This document shows positions 16,591 through 25,369 of a stretch of DNA of 33,907 bases, one piece after another; the stretch's first letter is position 1, and each line of letters begins with the position of its first letter. The stretch comes from Acidobacteriota bacterium (GTDB lineage: Bacteria; Acidobacteriota; Blastocatellia; Pyrinomonadales; Pyrinomonadaceae). The notes beneath the pieces were generated by a model. That model was not told the DNA's origin and searched no databases. It worked only from the letters and a program-made list of their open reading frames with translations. The stretch lies in the NCBI GenBank assembly GCA_003223025.1, contig QHXR01000029.1:1-33907 (forward strand), given 5' to 3'. Both the position numbers and the translations under genes were made by a program.

Positions 16591-17550
16591 TTATTCTTTG
16601 CGAAGAGCGGCTTCGAGAGCGGACACGGTAACGGCGGTGGTTCCGACCTGCTCGACGACCAGCCCGGCCGCAGCATTAGCCAAACGGGCCGCAGTTTCGA
16701 CGTCGGCGCCGGCTCCGATCGCGACGGCGAATGTTGCGATGACCGTATCGCCGGCTCCGGTTACGTCGTACACCTGTCTTGCCTCGGCGCCCATCTTGAT
16801 CGACGACTGCGATCGTCGAAAAAGCGTCATGCCTTCTTCGCCTTCTGTTACAAGAAGAGCGTCGAGATTCAGATCGTCCATTAATTTCGTTCCGGCTCTA
16901 TTCACGACATCCCCGGTGTCTTCGAAATTACAGGCCTCGGCGGCTTCACGTCGATTAGGAGTAAGCAATGCGGCGCCTTTGTACTTTGCGTAGTCCTTAC
17001 CCTTTGGATCGACGAGCACCGGTTTGCCGTGCTCGGCCGCGATCGCGAAAAGATCCTTCAGGACTTTATCCGTGAGCATTCCCTTCGCGTAGTCGGAGAC
17101 TGCGATCGCGTCGACACGCCCGATCTCCAATCGGAGCTTGTCGATGATCGCGCTCTCGGTCTCGGAAGAAATTCGGTCGGCGTGTTCCTGATCGACGCGA
17201 ACGACGTGCTGGCTGTGCGCGACGATCCTGGTCTTTACGGTCGTCGGGCGATGTCGATCGCGCACCAAATGATCGGACGAAACGTTCGCACTTTTCAACA
17301 CATCGGGAAACTGCTTCGCTCCATCATCGTCGCCCACGATGCCGACAAGGATCGGAGTCGCGCCTAGTCCCGCGACGTTTGCAGCCACGTTTGCCGCGCC
17401 GCCGGCAGCGAGGCTTGTATTTTTTAATCTCACCACGGGCACCGGAGCCTCGGGCGAGATACGCGATACGTCACCCCACCAGTATCTGTCGAGGATGACA
17501 TCGCCGATGACCAACACATTGAGCTTGGAAAAGTTTTCGAGAATTTGCAT
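16591..17550 (-). CDS. rfaE1: D-glycero-beta-D-manno-heptose-7-phosphate kinase
   Basis: A 319-residue PfkB/ribokinase-family kinase matching the N-terminal half of E. coli HldE. It phosphorylates D,D-heptose-7-phosphate at C1 on the route to ADP-heptose. Visible motifs are VLVIGDVILDRYWWGDVSRISPEAPVPV, LAAGGAANVAANVAGLG, VSDYAKGML, LLTPNRREA and DVTGAGDTV with the catalytic Asp. The adenylyltransferase half is not fused to this kinase. It is fused instead to GmhA in the gene 21 nt upstream. HldD and GmhB are not in this window. Confidence 0.93.
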   Translation of the reverse strand: MQILENFSKLNVLVIGDVILDRYWWGDVSRISPEAPVPVVRLKNTSLAAGGAANVAANVAGLGATPILVGIVGDDDGAKQFPDVLKSANVSSDHLVRDRHRPTTVKTRIVAHSQHVVRVDQEHADRISSETESAIIDKLRLEIGRVDAIAVSDYAKGMLTDKVLKDLFAIAAEHGKPVLVDPKGKDYAKYKGAALLTPNRREAAEACNFEDTGDVVNRAGTKLMDDLNLDALLVTEGEEGMTLFRRSQSSIKMGAEARQVYDVTGAGDTVIATFAVAIGAGADVETAARLANAAAGLVVEQVGTTAVTVSALEAALRKE

Positions 17551-17571
17551 CTGGAGAAAGCAGTAGGATTT

Positions 17572-18582
17572 TTAGCTCTGGGAGATCGCAGCGTCGACGA
17601 GCTCACACCAAATATGTGCGACCGTTATATGAGCCTCCTGGATTCGCGCGGTTCGAGTCGACGGGACCATCAGGCAAGCATCGCATAGAGCGGCCAATTT
17701 CTTTCCGCCGGCTCCGGTCATGCCGATGACCTTACAGCCTTTCTGTCGTGCCTTCATGGCTGCCGAGATAACGTTCGGCGAATTTCCGCTCGTACTGATC
17801 CCGATGATGCAATCGCCTTCGGCTGCTAAGGCTTCGACCTGACGCGAAAAGATCCGTTCGAAATCATAATCGTTCGCGAGCGCAGTAAGAGCGGATGTGT
17901 CTGTTGTCAGAGCGATCGCCGGAAGGGCCTTTCGCTCTGTCTCATAACGCCCGACAAACTCGGCGGCGATATGCTGAGCGTCCGCGGCGCTTCCGCCGTT
18001 CCCGCAGATCAGAACCTTCTTGCCGTTCTTGACCGTTTCAAGAATGATCGCGGCGCACTCTTCGATCTGCGATCGTGAGTTGCGAATAAGAGCATTGATA
18101 GTTTCGAGATGCTGATTGAGCGAGATCCCGATCGTGTCGACGTTCCCGTTATCAGTGGCGGATGTTTTGATGTTCGACTCGCGTATCTTCTCGACGAGAT
18201 TGCTCGACGAATAACCGTCGAGAAACGGGAGCGAGAAAACTTTTCCGCCGTTCGCGAGGACAAAGTCGGAGCCGATTATTTCTTCAGGCTTCCAGTCGCC
18301 GCCCTTCACCAGAACATCGGGTTTGATCTCTTTTATGATCCGCTCCGGAGTTTGCTCATCAAAGATCACGACCTCATCCACCGCCGAGATCGCCGAAAGG
18401 ATCTCAGCTCGTTCATCTTGATTTACGAAAGGCCGGTCGGGCCCCTTGATGCGTCGAACGGACTCATCGCTGTTGATGCCGACCACCAGCTTCGTCCCGA
18501 GAGCTTTTGCCCGCTTGAGCAGATCAATATGTCCCGGATGGATCAGGTCGAAGCATCCGTTTGTAAAAACCACTGTTTCCAT
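17572..18582 (-). CDS. Fusion of heptose-1-phosphate nucleotidyltransferase (RfaE2) and sedoheptulose-7-phosphate isomerase (GmhA)
   Basis: A 336-residue two-domain protein. Residues 1-135 are RfaE2/HldC: VVFTNGCFDLIHPGHIDLL with the HxGH nucleotidyltransferase motif (HPGH 15-18), VGINSD and VLVKGGDW. Residues about 153-333 are GmhA: LICGNGGSAADAQHIAAEF (191-209), TTDTSALTALANDY, GISTSGNSPN and the C-terminal QEAHITVAHIWCELVD with catalytic His/Glu. A linker of about 18 residues joins them. It would carry out the first and last-but-one steps of ADP-heptose synthesis in one chain, while the kinase is separate. E. coli instead fuses RfaE1 to RfaE2. It is the first gene of its operon, with a 198-nt divergent gap upstream. 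Confidence 0.92.
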   Translation of the reverse strand: METVVFTNGCFDLIHPGHIDLLKRAKALGTKLVVGINSDESVRRIKGPDRPFVNQDERAEILSAISAVDEVVIFDEQTPERIIKEIKPDVLVKGGDWKPEEIIGSDFVLANGGKVFSLPFLDGYSSSNLVEKIRESNIKTSATDNGNVDTIGISLNQHLETINALIRNSRSQIEECAAIILETVKNGKKVLICGNGGSAADAQHIAAEFVGRYETERKALPAIALTTDTSALTALANDYDFERIFSRQVEALAAEGDCIIGISTSGNSPNVISAAMKARQKGCKVIGMTGAGGKKLAALCDACLMVPSTRTARIQEAHITVAHIWCELVDAAISQS

Positions 18583-18780
18583 ACCGGAAAAACCAAATTC
18601 CTAAATCGTCAGCGTTAAGCGAAACGACAGTGTAAACTTTCTCAAGAAAAACTGAAAACCTCGAATTATCAGGAAATGATGGGTCGCAGAAAGCGTTCCG
18701 CCTTCGTTTTCACTGAGGTAACTATAATATACTAAAGCCGCACGACACTTTTCGAAGTAAAACACGAACGCACAGCGCGA
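18583..18780. promoter_or_regulatory. Divergent intergenic region with a TATAAT box
   Basis: These 198 bases separate the minus-strand heptose genes from the plus-strand methyltransferase-polymerase pair. A perfect TATAAT lies at 18723-18728 on the plus strand, but I find no good -35 box 16-18 nt upstream. Promoters for both directions are expected here. No hairpin or repeat stands out. Confidence 0.4.
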
Positions 18781-19485
18781 ATGACATCAAACGGCGATAA
18801 TCCGACGAACGGCAATGCTCCGGCCTCTATGGCCGGAGTCGGCACACACGAGGTCGTGCTCGATCTTTTTCAAAAATTTGTTTCGCCGCCCGCCAAGGTC
18901 GTGGATCTTGCCGCCGGCGAAGGCGCATTTTCGCTGATTTTGCAGAGCCTCGGACACGACGTCACGGCCGTCGACTTCAGCCGCGATAATTGGAAAGCGA
19001 CGGATATCCCGCTTGAGCTCCGCGATCTGGATAGCGAATTCGCCGACTCGATAGTCGCGGATCACGGGAAATTCGATGCAGTGGCTGCGATCGAGATCGT
19101 CGAGCATCTGGAAAATCCGTTTCGTTTTATTCGACAGTGTGCTGCGCTTTTGAAGCCCGACGGATTGATGTTCCTGACCACGCCGAATGTCGAGGCAGTG
19201 AATTCGCGTCTGATATTTCTCTATTCCGGAAGACTGAACGCGTTCGGTGCGTACGAGACGGTGAGGCCGGCTCACATCACGCCGATCTTCAAATGGAAGA
19301 TGGAAATGATGCTCGAAGAGGCAGGCTTTGAAACCGTACACGAGTGCTTTAATCGCGTCGTCTACGCTACGGGGACGAACCTGAAAGGAAAGATCGCGGC
19401 CGTCGCGGGTCGTTTGTTGAGTCCGCTTCTCAAGGGCGAGAAAGGCGGCGAAGGACGAATCGTCGTCGCGAGACTAAAGAAGTAA
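18781..19485 (+). CDS. Class I SAM-dependent methyltransferase
   Basis: A 234-residue methyltransferase of the UbiG/Methyltransf_11 type. The SAM-binding motif VVDLAAGEGAFSLIL lies near residues 40-54, followed by VTAVDFSRDN, then FDAVAAIEIVEHLENPFRFIR and LLKPDGLMFLTTPN, all standard for the fold. It sits 3 nt upstream of the Wzy-like polymerase on the plus strand, so the two form a transcript. It probably O-methylates a sugar of the polysaccharide or caps the chain. The target is unknown. The C-terminus is Lys/Gly-rich. Confidence 0.83.
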   Translation: MTSNGDNPTNGNAPASMAGVGTHEVVLDLFQKFVSPPAKVVDLAAGEGAFSLILQSLGHDVTAVDFSRDNWKATDIPLELRDLDSEFADSIVADHGKFDAVAAIEIVEHLENPFRFIRQCAALLKPDGLMFLTTPNVEAVNSRLIFLYSGRLNAFGAYETVRPAHITPIFKWKMEMMLEEAGFETVHECFNRVVYATGTNLKGKIAAVAGRLLSPLLKGEKGGEGRIVVARLKK

Positions 19486-19488
19486 ATA

Positions 19489-21027
19489 ATGGAAACGCAA
19501 TTCTCATATAAGATCCCGATTCCCAGACGAAGTCGAAGTCAAAGTTTTCTCGTTCCGATCGTGATCGTCTTCGGAATTGTCCTTGCGGCATTCGCCAGCT
19601 TCATCTGGATCGAGAACGATCTGGGCAGTCTTACACCGAGTTTCTATTTGCTTCCGTGGACATTTCTGACGGGCGTCTGCGTGCTGGCACCGAGCGTTTA
19701 TCTTCTTTACATCGGAAAATTCGATCTCTTCCATCCGCTTGTCTTCGCGGCATGGACATACGTGTTTCCCGCGTTTGTCGTCGGAGCTCTGCTGATCACA
19801 TTCGGATTCGTGAACCCGTATTTCATGTCGTTTATCGACGACCCCGAATACAATCTGCCGTTGACACTCGTCTACATTGCGGTCGGTTTCCTTGGTCTGA
19901 CGGCCGGGTTTTATATTCCCGTCGGCCAGTTCATCACAAATCTGATCGAACCGCGCCTGCCGCATTGGAATTGGAAACCTGAGCAGGTTTGGCTTCCGGG
20001 AATAATGCTCCTCTTCGCCGGTGTGGCGTTCAATGCGTTGGGATTCGTCGAGGGAATTCTCGGCTACCAGCGGAATGTCGGCTTCAGCGTTTTCGATGGA
20101 CTTCTCTTCTTTCTGCTCTTTGTTCTCGGCGAAGGAACCGTGCTGTTGTGGCTCGCGGTATTTAGTACAAAGCAGCGTGGATTTGCGTTCTATCTGATGG
20201 TCGCTCTGCTTTTGGTCTTCCTACCGATCCGCATGGCGGTACTCGGATCGCGAAGCAGTCTCGTCATCGGATTGATGCCTATCGCATTCGCGTTTGTCGC
20301 GTCGGGAAGGAAACTGAAGCTCCATGTCGCCGGAGTCTTCGGAGTCATCGGTTTGCTCGCCATCGTGATCGGAGCAACTTACGGAACGACGTTCCGAAAC
20401 ATAAAGGGTTCGGAATCCAGAATCAGTGCCGGTGACTATTTCGGTCAGGTTGTCGCGACGTTGGATTATCTTTCGACTGAGGATCTCGGAGTCGTCGTCG
20501 AACAAACGACCGACGCTCTTGCTGCACGTGTCGAGAATCTAAGCTCGGTCGCGGTTGTGGTCGCGAACTACGAAGCTCTTGCTCCATACGAGGCGAGCTA
20601 CGGTCTCGAGAACAATATTCTCAACGATCTTTATACGTCGTTCATTCCGCGCTTTGTCTGGAACGACAAGCCGCCGACATCCGATGCTCGAGCGTACAGC
20701 GATCTTTACTTTAATTATGGTGAGAACTCGTTCGCGATCTCGCCGTTCGGCGATCTGCTGAGGAACTTCGGACCGATCGGCGTTCCGTTGGGAATGCTGG
20801 TTCTCGGGATCTACCTGCGTATTCTCTACTCGACCTTGATCGATACGCCAACTCCCGCGATGTGGAAAAAAGTTTCGTACTTTTCGTTGATCACGATCGT
20901 TTCGTACGAAGCGTTTTACGCGACTATCTTTCCGGGAGCGGTCCGTATCGTCTTCATTCTTGGCGTGAGTTTGTGGATGGTTAATCTGGTTGCGTCTAGG
21001 ACGAAAGTGTCCGAGCGTGCAACCTAG
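19489..21027 (+). CDS. wzy: O-antigen/oligosaccharide repeat-unit polymerase (Wzy-like)
   Basis: A 512-residue integral membrane protein with about 11 predicted membrane segments (the first near residues 20-40 and further pairs throughout). A large hydrophilic periplasmic loop at about 305-420 contains the Arg/Tyr-rich segment TSFIPRFVWNDKPPT. This layout and the ending FGPIGVPLGMLVLGIY fit Wzy/oligosaccharide repeat-unit polymerases. It would join undecaprenyl-linked repeats on the periplasmic face. Wzy proteins share little sequence, so the call rests on topology and on the Wzx, Wzc and Wza neighbours. Its TAG stop lies in a CTAG that also supplies the stop of the convergent methyltransferase. 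Confidence 0.8.
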   Translation: METQFSYKIPIPRRSRSQSFLVPIVIVFGIVLAAFASFIWIENDLGSLTPSFYLLPWTFLTGVCVLAPSVYLLYIGKFDLFHPLVFAAWTYVFPAFVVGALLITFGFVNPYFMSFIDDPEYNLPLTLVYIAVGFLGLTAGFYIPVGQFITNLIEPRLPHWNWKPEQVWLPGIMLLFAGVAFNALGFVEGILGYQRNVGFSVFDGLLFFLLFVLGEGTVLLWLAVFSTKQRGFAFYLMVALLLVFLPIRMAVLGSRSSLVIGLMPIAFAFVASGRKLKLHVAGVFGVIGLLAIVIGATYGTTFRNIKGSESRISAGDYFGQVVATLDYLSTEDLGVVVEQTTDALAARVENLSSVAVVVANYEALAPYEASYGLENNILNDLYTSFIPRFVWNDKPPTSDARAYSDLYFNYGENSFAISPFGDLLRNFGPIGVPLGMLVLGIYLRILYSTLIDTPTPAMWKKVSYFSLITIVSYEAFYATIFPGAVRIVFILGVSLWMVNLVASRTKVSERAT

Positions 21028-21698
21028 TCCCCGGCGAGTGTGCAGACTGCGATCACGCCGTCTGCCCACTGCGGTGCGATCTTCACGCAGACATCATTTA
21101 TAAAATTTCGAAGCTTGCCGTTGTGAGGACGATGCTCGTCACCGAGATCGTAGAACATGAAATTCTCGACGGTAAATCCGTGTCGCTTGAGTATTAAACT
21201 TAGGGTCGAGTACGAGTAGTACGAGACGTGATCCGGATGTACCGGTTCCAGATTACCGCCGGCTCCGCGCAGACCGTAAACAAGAAACCGCATTCCCGAA
21301 TATGCATTTACCGTCGTTATGACGAGCCGAGTTTCGCGGTTCATGAATCGCTTTATCCCGTGCAGAAAACGTCCGGGATTATTTAGATGCTCGATGATCT
21401 CACCGGCGATGATGACGTCGAATTGCATGTCGAGTGCGACATCTTCCAGGTTCTCGAGATCGGCGCGGTAGAGGTTGTCGTAGCCTTTCGACATCAGAAC
21501 GTCGATTCCTTCCTGGTCATAATCAAAACCATAAAGCTCGGCGCTCACTTCGGCGAGATCTTTGTGCAGCAATGTGCCGGCGTCGATCGCCTCGAGAGTG
21601 TACGGCCAATTCGTGCAGCCGAGATGAAGCACGCGCTTTCCTGTCGAAACTCGCTTGATGAACTCAAGTCGCTGAACTATCTCGAGACGTTCTTTCAT
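21024..21698 (-). CDS. Class I SAM-dependent methyltransferase
   Basis: A 224-residue methyltransferase. RVLHLGCTNWPYTLEA (about 22-37) is the SAM-binding loop. Then come YGFDYDQEGIDVL, FDVIIAGEIIEHLNNPGRFL and the Tyr-rich substrate region PDHVSYYSYSTLSLIL, typical of Methyltransf_23 proteins in polysaccharide clusters. The ATG overlaps the wzx stop by 4 bases, so it belongs to the right-hand minus-strand operon and is its last gene. It differs from the plus-strand methyltransferase, so two separate methylations are possible. Target unknown. Confidence 0.83.
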   Translation of the reverse strand: MKERLEIVQRLEFIKRVSTGKRVLHLGCTNWPYTLEAIDAGTLLHKDLAEVSAELYGFDYDQEGIDVLMSKGYDNLYRADLENLEDVALDMQFDVIIAGEIIEHLNNPGRFLHGIKRFMNRETRLVITTVNAYSGMRFLVYGLRGAGGNLEPVHPDHVSYYSYSTLSLILKRHGFTVENFMFYDLGDEHRPHNGKLRNFINDVCVKIAPQWADGVIAVCTLAGD

Positions 21699-23230
21699 TC
21701 CGTTGTCTCCGCTACTGCAGGCGAGCGCCGCATGAACGCCCAGCGAAGCATCTCCTTATCATCTTCGGTCACGAAGCCCGCGAGCAAAAGTGTTCCGAGA
21801 AATATCAATCCTCCGACGATGCCGGCGACGAGTAGGCCGGCATAGGATTGCCCAAGATATGACAGAGCGAATTCCTGAACGAGTACCGTGACTGCGATCG
21901 CGATCGCGATCCTAACTCCGACGGCGCACCAGAAACGCCACTGGACTCCTCCGAGGAATCGATGTTCGCTAAACGTTATGACGGGAATCGAGACGATGAG
22001 TGCCGCGACGAAACGAGCGCCTGCGACGCCCTCGGCTGCCCAGATATCGGCGGCGAAGATCATCATCGGTATTCCGAGCAGCATCCAGCATCCGGTCATG
22101 ATCACATTCAGTACCGGAAATCGGTAAGCTTCCGCCGTTTGCAACGCCAGAATACCCATCGCGATAACGCTGAACGTGAGTCCGTGAAGCACGAGCAATT
22201 TCTCGGAGCCTTCGGAGAGCTCCGCACTAACCCAAAGTTTCAGGAATAACGCTCCGCATGTAACGAAAGTGGTGACGGAGAATACGACGATCGCGAGTAC
22301 GATCTTGTTCGCACGTCGATAGAGCGCCGCGACGCGCTCTCGATCGCCGAGCATCTCGTTCACAACCGGAAAAGTTGCTTGGATTATGCTCGCGACAAAT
22401 CCATGCATGTATGTCGCGAGGATCATCGGAACGAAGTAGAACGTCAGTTCTTCAGGACCGAATTTTCGCATCACCCATGTTCGCTCGAATATGTAGAGTG
22501 CGTTGGCAAAAACCTGGAAGAGGATGATGTTGCCGGCGTAACCCGCAACTGCTTTGAACAGATCGCGCGGCACTTTTGTGAAAAGTGTCAGAGGCGGAAA
22601 AAGCCGGCGGGCACGAAGATAAAAAAGCGATGCGGTGAACACCGAGACCGTCAGATTCCAGAGCAGAAGTGTGACGATACCGAAACCGTTGTACGCGAGA
22701 ATGATATTTCCCGTACCGAGCAGAAGCGCGTACAGGTTCATCAGCGCGACATAGTTGTCGAACCGATGAAGTCCCTGGAGCACATACTGGAAAACCTGGC
22801 TCAACATCGCCGAAAGACCGACGATCGCCGCGATGTAGAGACAATACGTAACGGCCTGTTGATGCTCTGCGTCTATCAGTAAGACGTCACGAACGACGAA
22901 CGAGGCGGCGACTATTAGAATGACCGCACCGAGAGCTCCGATCGCGAGCGTAACGATGAACGTCGCCGACACGGCCTCGACGGATTTTCTCTCCTCGCCG
23001 AGCGACTGGAATTCCGGAACGAACTTCCCTGCGACCTTTCCTATCCCAAAGCTGAAAGAATAACTGACGAACCCGAGCACGACGGCGAACAGTCCGTACT
23101 GTTCGCTGCCGAGATTCCGAACAAGTGTCGGCGTCGAAATGAATCCGAGCAGAATCGGAAAGAGCCAGGCCCCGACGCTGAAGAGCGAGTTAGCGGCGAG
23201 AGCCGGACGTTTTTTAATGTTGCTCGACAT
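21695..23230 (-). CDS. wzx: Polysaccharide flippase (Wzx-like)
   Basis: A 511-residue membrane protein of the MOP/polysaccharide biosynthesis family with about 12-14 membrane segments. It begins KKRPALAANSLFSVGAWLFP, followed by TPTLVRNLGSEQYGLFAV, a typical Wzx N-terminus. It would move the undecaprenyl-linked repeat unit to the periplasmic face for the Wzy-like polymerase. The start is the ATG at 23230. A longer frame to 23296 would add an Arg/His-rich segment and overlap the upstream gene further. The chosen start still overlaps that gene by 17 bases. The function rests on family and context. Confidence 0.87.
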   Translation of the reverse strand: MSSNIKKRPALAANSLFSVGAWLFPILLGFISTPTLVRNLGSEQYGLFAVVLGFVSYSFSFGIGKVAGKFVPEFQSLGEERKSVEAVSATFIVTLAIGALGAVILIVAASFVVRDVLLIDAEHQQAVTYCLYIAAIVGLSAMLSQVFQYVLQGLHRFDNYVALMNLYALLLGTGNIILAYNGFGIVTLLLWNLTVSVFTASLFYLRARRLFPPLTLFTKVPRDLFKAVAGYAGNIILFQVFANALYIFERTWVMRKFGPEELTFYFVPMILATYMHGFVASIIQATFPVVNEMLGDRERVAALYRRANKIVLAIVVFSVTTFVTCGALFLKLWVSAELSEGSEKLLVLHGLTFSVIAMGILALQTAEAYRFPVLNVIMTGCWMLLGIPMMIFAADIWAAEGVAGARFVAALIVSIPVITFSEHRFLGGVQWRFWCAVGVRIAIAIAVTVLVQEFALSYLGQSYAGLLVAGIVGGLIFLGTLLLAGFVTEDDKEMLRWAFMRRSPAVAETTE

Positions 23231-24449
23231 TCGTGGGTCGCCCCAGTGCCTCCGTGTATTGTGCGATCGCCGTGGCAGCCGCATCCCGCTCGTCAAAATT
23301 CTTTATCACAAATTCCCTGCCTGCCGCGCCGAGCTTTGCACGAAGTTCGGGATCGTCATGCAGTTTCAGGATCCACTCAGCGAGCGAATCTGCGTCGCCG
23401 GCTTCGATGAGAATTCCCGTCTGCAGATGCTTCACGGCTTCGGGAATCGCGTAAACATTTGTCGAGATGCTCGGCCGGCCCAACGCCATCGCTTCCAGAA
23501 GGGCGATCGGCAGACCCTCGACATAGCTCGGAAGCGTAAACACGTCCGCGATCCGAAAGAAACTCAGCACATCAACGCGTTCCCTTCCGACGGTTGGCGA
23601 ATGCACTATACGCAATTTGTCGCCAAGGCCATAGCTTTCGATCTTTTTCTCTTCGTCGGCGGTTGGCAGTTGAGGCGTTAGCCAGACGAAGGTGACGTCG
23701 GAAAGAGATTCACGGATCTTGCGGGCAGCATCGAGAAAAACCCAGCGGCCTTTACGATCGATGAACTGCCCGACGGCAAGGACAATGAAATCCTGGGCGT
23801 TGATCCCGAACCGCTTGAGTGTAGCCGATCTATCGAAAGGAACCGCGAGAGCTTCGTCGATCTGCGGAGGATTCACGGCGGTGGACGTCACGCGGATGCG
23901 ATCCCAAAACCTATCATTGACGAGTCCGCGCAAACGCTTTTTCGTATCGACATTAGATGTAAAAAAATTAATGCCGCGCAAATACGAGACATAACGCAGC
24001 CGTGCTTTCCAAACCGACTTACGCCAGCCCGGTGCTTCCGGAAGAAAGTTATGTAGCGTCAGAAAAACTTTCGCGCCGCGTGCCGACATGGCTGAGAGAA
24101 AAGCGATCGATTGCCATGGTGCGGTTTCGATCTGGAAGACCGTATCGCGGACATCATATTTCAAAAGATCGCGAAACATCTGATACTCGACTTTGATCCG
24201 GTTCATCTGGCGCCCGATCTTTTCGCCCAGTCCGCTGACATTATCGAGATTGAGATGCCGGTCGACGAGTTTGTATTCGATACCGAGTTGAGTGAGATAT
24301 CCGATCATCTCCGGCGAAGAACCTTTCGGCAAATGAACGATGATGTTCCAATCGTCTTTCGCCAGCTTCATGATCGCGAGGAAATAAACCTGGGCGCCGC
24401 CCCAGCTCAGATAGTTCCACACGAATACGAGCCTGGGCTTTTTGTTCAT
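23214..24449 (-). CDS. Glycosyltransferase family 4
   Basis: A 411-residue GT-B glycosyltransferase. The N-terminus LVFVWNYLSWGGAQVYFLAIMKLA carries the GGAQ acceptor-domain motif. VLAVGQFIDRKGRWVFLDAA opens the donor domain, and FTLPSYVEGLPIALLEAMALGRPSISTN is the GT4 EX7E signature. The ATG at 24449 overlaps the preceding GT2 stop by 4 bases. A longer upstream frame to 24503 is rejected for that reason. It is cytoplasmic and probably adds one sugar of the repeat. Donor unknown, with GDP-fucose a candidate because gmd and fcl lie in the same operon. Confidence 0.87.
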   Translation of the reverse strand: MNKKPRLVFVWNYLSWGGAQVYFLAIMKLAKDDWNIIVHLPKGSSPEMIGYLTQLGIEYKLVDRHLNLDNVSGLGEKIGRQMNRIKVEYQMFRDLLKYDVRDTVFQIETAPWQSIAFLSAMSARGAKVFLTLHNFLPEAPGWRKSVWKARLRYVSYLRGINFFTSNVDTKKRLRGLVNDRFWDRIRVTSTAVNPPQIDEALAVPFDRSATLKRFGINAQDFIVLAVGQFIDRKGRWVFLDAARKIRESLSDVTFVWLTPQLPTADEEKKIESYGLGDKLRIVHSPTVGRERVDVLSFFRIADVFTLPSYVEGLPIALLEAMALGRPSISTNVYAIPEAVKHLQTGILIEAGDADSLAEWILKLHDDPELRAKLGAAGREFVIKNFDERDAAATAIAQYTEALGRPTNVEQH

Positions 24450-25363
24450 GCGGCGGTCTTGTAGACCTCCGACAACGGTTGCTCTTGTTGTTCCATCGCC
24501 CAACGGCCCTCGATGTTACGACCGAGCAGAACGCGAACGAAAAAGATGACGAATGCGGCGTATCCTTCGAGCTGATTCGGTGCGCTGCCGACGATCATGT
24601 TCAGCCGTCGTCGAAGGCTGTGCGGATGATACGGATCGAACAACATCGTCGCTGCCATTCGGCTCAGTCCCATCTTCGAGATCCGCTCGGGTACGTCGTT
24701 CGGTTTGCAAAAGACTTTCGCCCTCGGATCGATAAATAATCGCCATCCCGCTTTGCGCATTCGCGGAGTGTATTCCGCATCGCCGTATTGCGGGAGCCGC
24801 TTCTCATCCATCAGCCCCACTTCGCGGATCGCCTCCGCGGGGAAAAGAACGCAGTTGCCGACGATCAACTCGACTTCCCACGCATTTTTCGGCAGCGTGT
24901 CCAAGGTCTGTTTGACCCAGTGACGCATTCCGCCCCACCAGACATTCCACTTCGGAGCGACTTGAAAAACACTCTTTCGATCGTCCCAGTTTACGAGTAC
25001 GCCGCCGACGACGGACTTCGGATTCGATCTGGCCGTCTCGAGCATGTACTGCAAAAAATTCGGGTCGAATTCTGAATCGTTATTGATGGCGAGTACGAAA
25101 TCGGGATCGCGTTCGAGCGCGCCGGCAAGACCGACGTTCGTTCCGGCCGTGTACCAGAGATTGCCGTCCCCCTTGATGACCGTGACGTCCGGATGATGTT
25201 CGGCGAGAGCCTCGGCGGATCCATCGGTCGAACCGTCGTCGACAACGATAACGTGCATGTCGACTCCGCGCAGGTCGGCCTGTTTCAAACTTGCCAGGCA
25301 GCGCAGCGTGAGCTCTTTCCGGTTATGGACCGGTGTTACGACTTCGATCTTCAGATCCGCCAT
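24446..25363 (-). CDS. Glycosyltransferase family 2
   Basis: A 305-residue GT-A glycosyltransferase. IEVVTPVHNRKELTLRCLASL starts the nucleotide-binding half. VIVVDDGSTDGSAEAL and the NNDSEFD metal-binding segment are diagnostic, and the GNLWYTAGTNVGL stretch is typical of rhamnosyltransferase-like GT2 enzymes. GNCVLFPAEAIREVGLMDE and QYGDAEYTPR follow in the acceptor half. There is a C-terminal hydrophobic stretch (FVIFFVRVLLG). It lies 6 nt after gmd and overlaps the next GT4 gene by 4 bases. Donor and acceptor are not determinable. Confidence 0.88.
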   Translation of the reverse strand: MADLKIEVVTPVHNRKELTLRCLASLKQADLRGVDMHVIVVDDGSTDGSAEALAEHHPDVTVIKGDGNLWYTAGTNVGLAGALERDPDFVLAINNDSEFDPNFLQYMLETARSNPKSVVGGVLVNWDDRKSVFQVAPKWNVWWGGMRHWVKQTLDTLPKNAWEVELIVGNCVLFPAEAIREVGLMDEKRLPQYGDAEYTPRMRKAGWRLFIDPRAKVFCKPNDVPERISKMGLSRMAATMLFDPYHPHSLRRRLNMIVGSAPNQLEGYAAFVIFFVRVLLGRNIEGRWAMEQQEQPLSEVYKTAA

Positions 25364-25369
25364 TCGATA

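Noticed and set aside
19504-19965. Minus-strand open frame
   Set aside because: It is antisense to the Wzy-like polymerase, is rich in charged residues and Cys, and has no start signal.
22379-22882. Long plus-strand open frame
   Set aside because: It lies antisense inside the Wzx-like gene, has an Arg/Glu/Cys-rich composition typical of shadow frames, and shows no domain.
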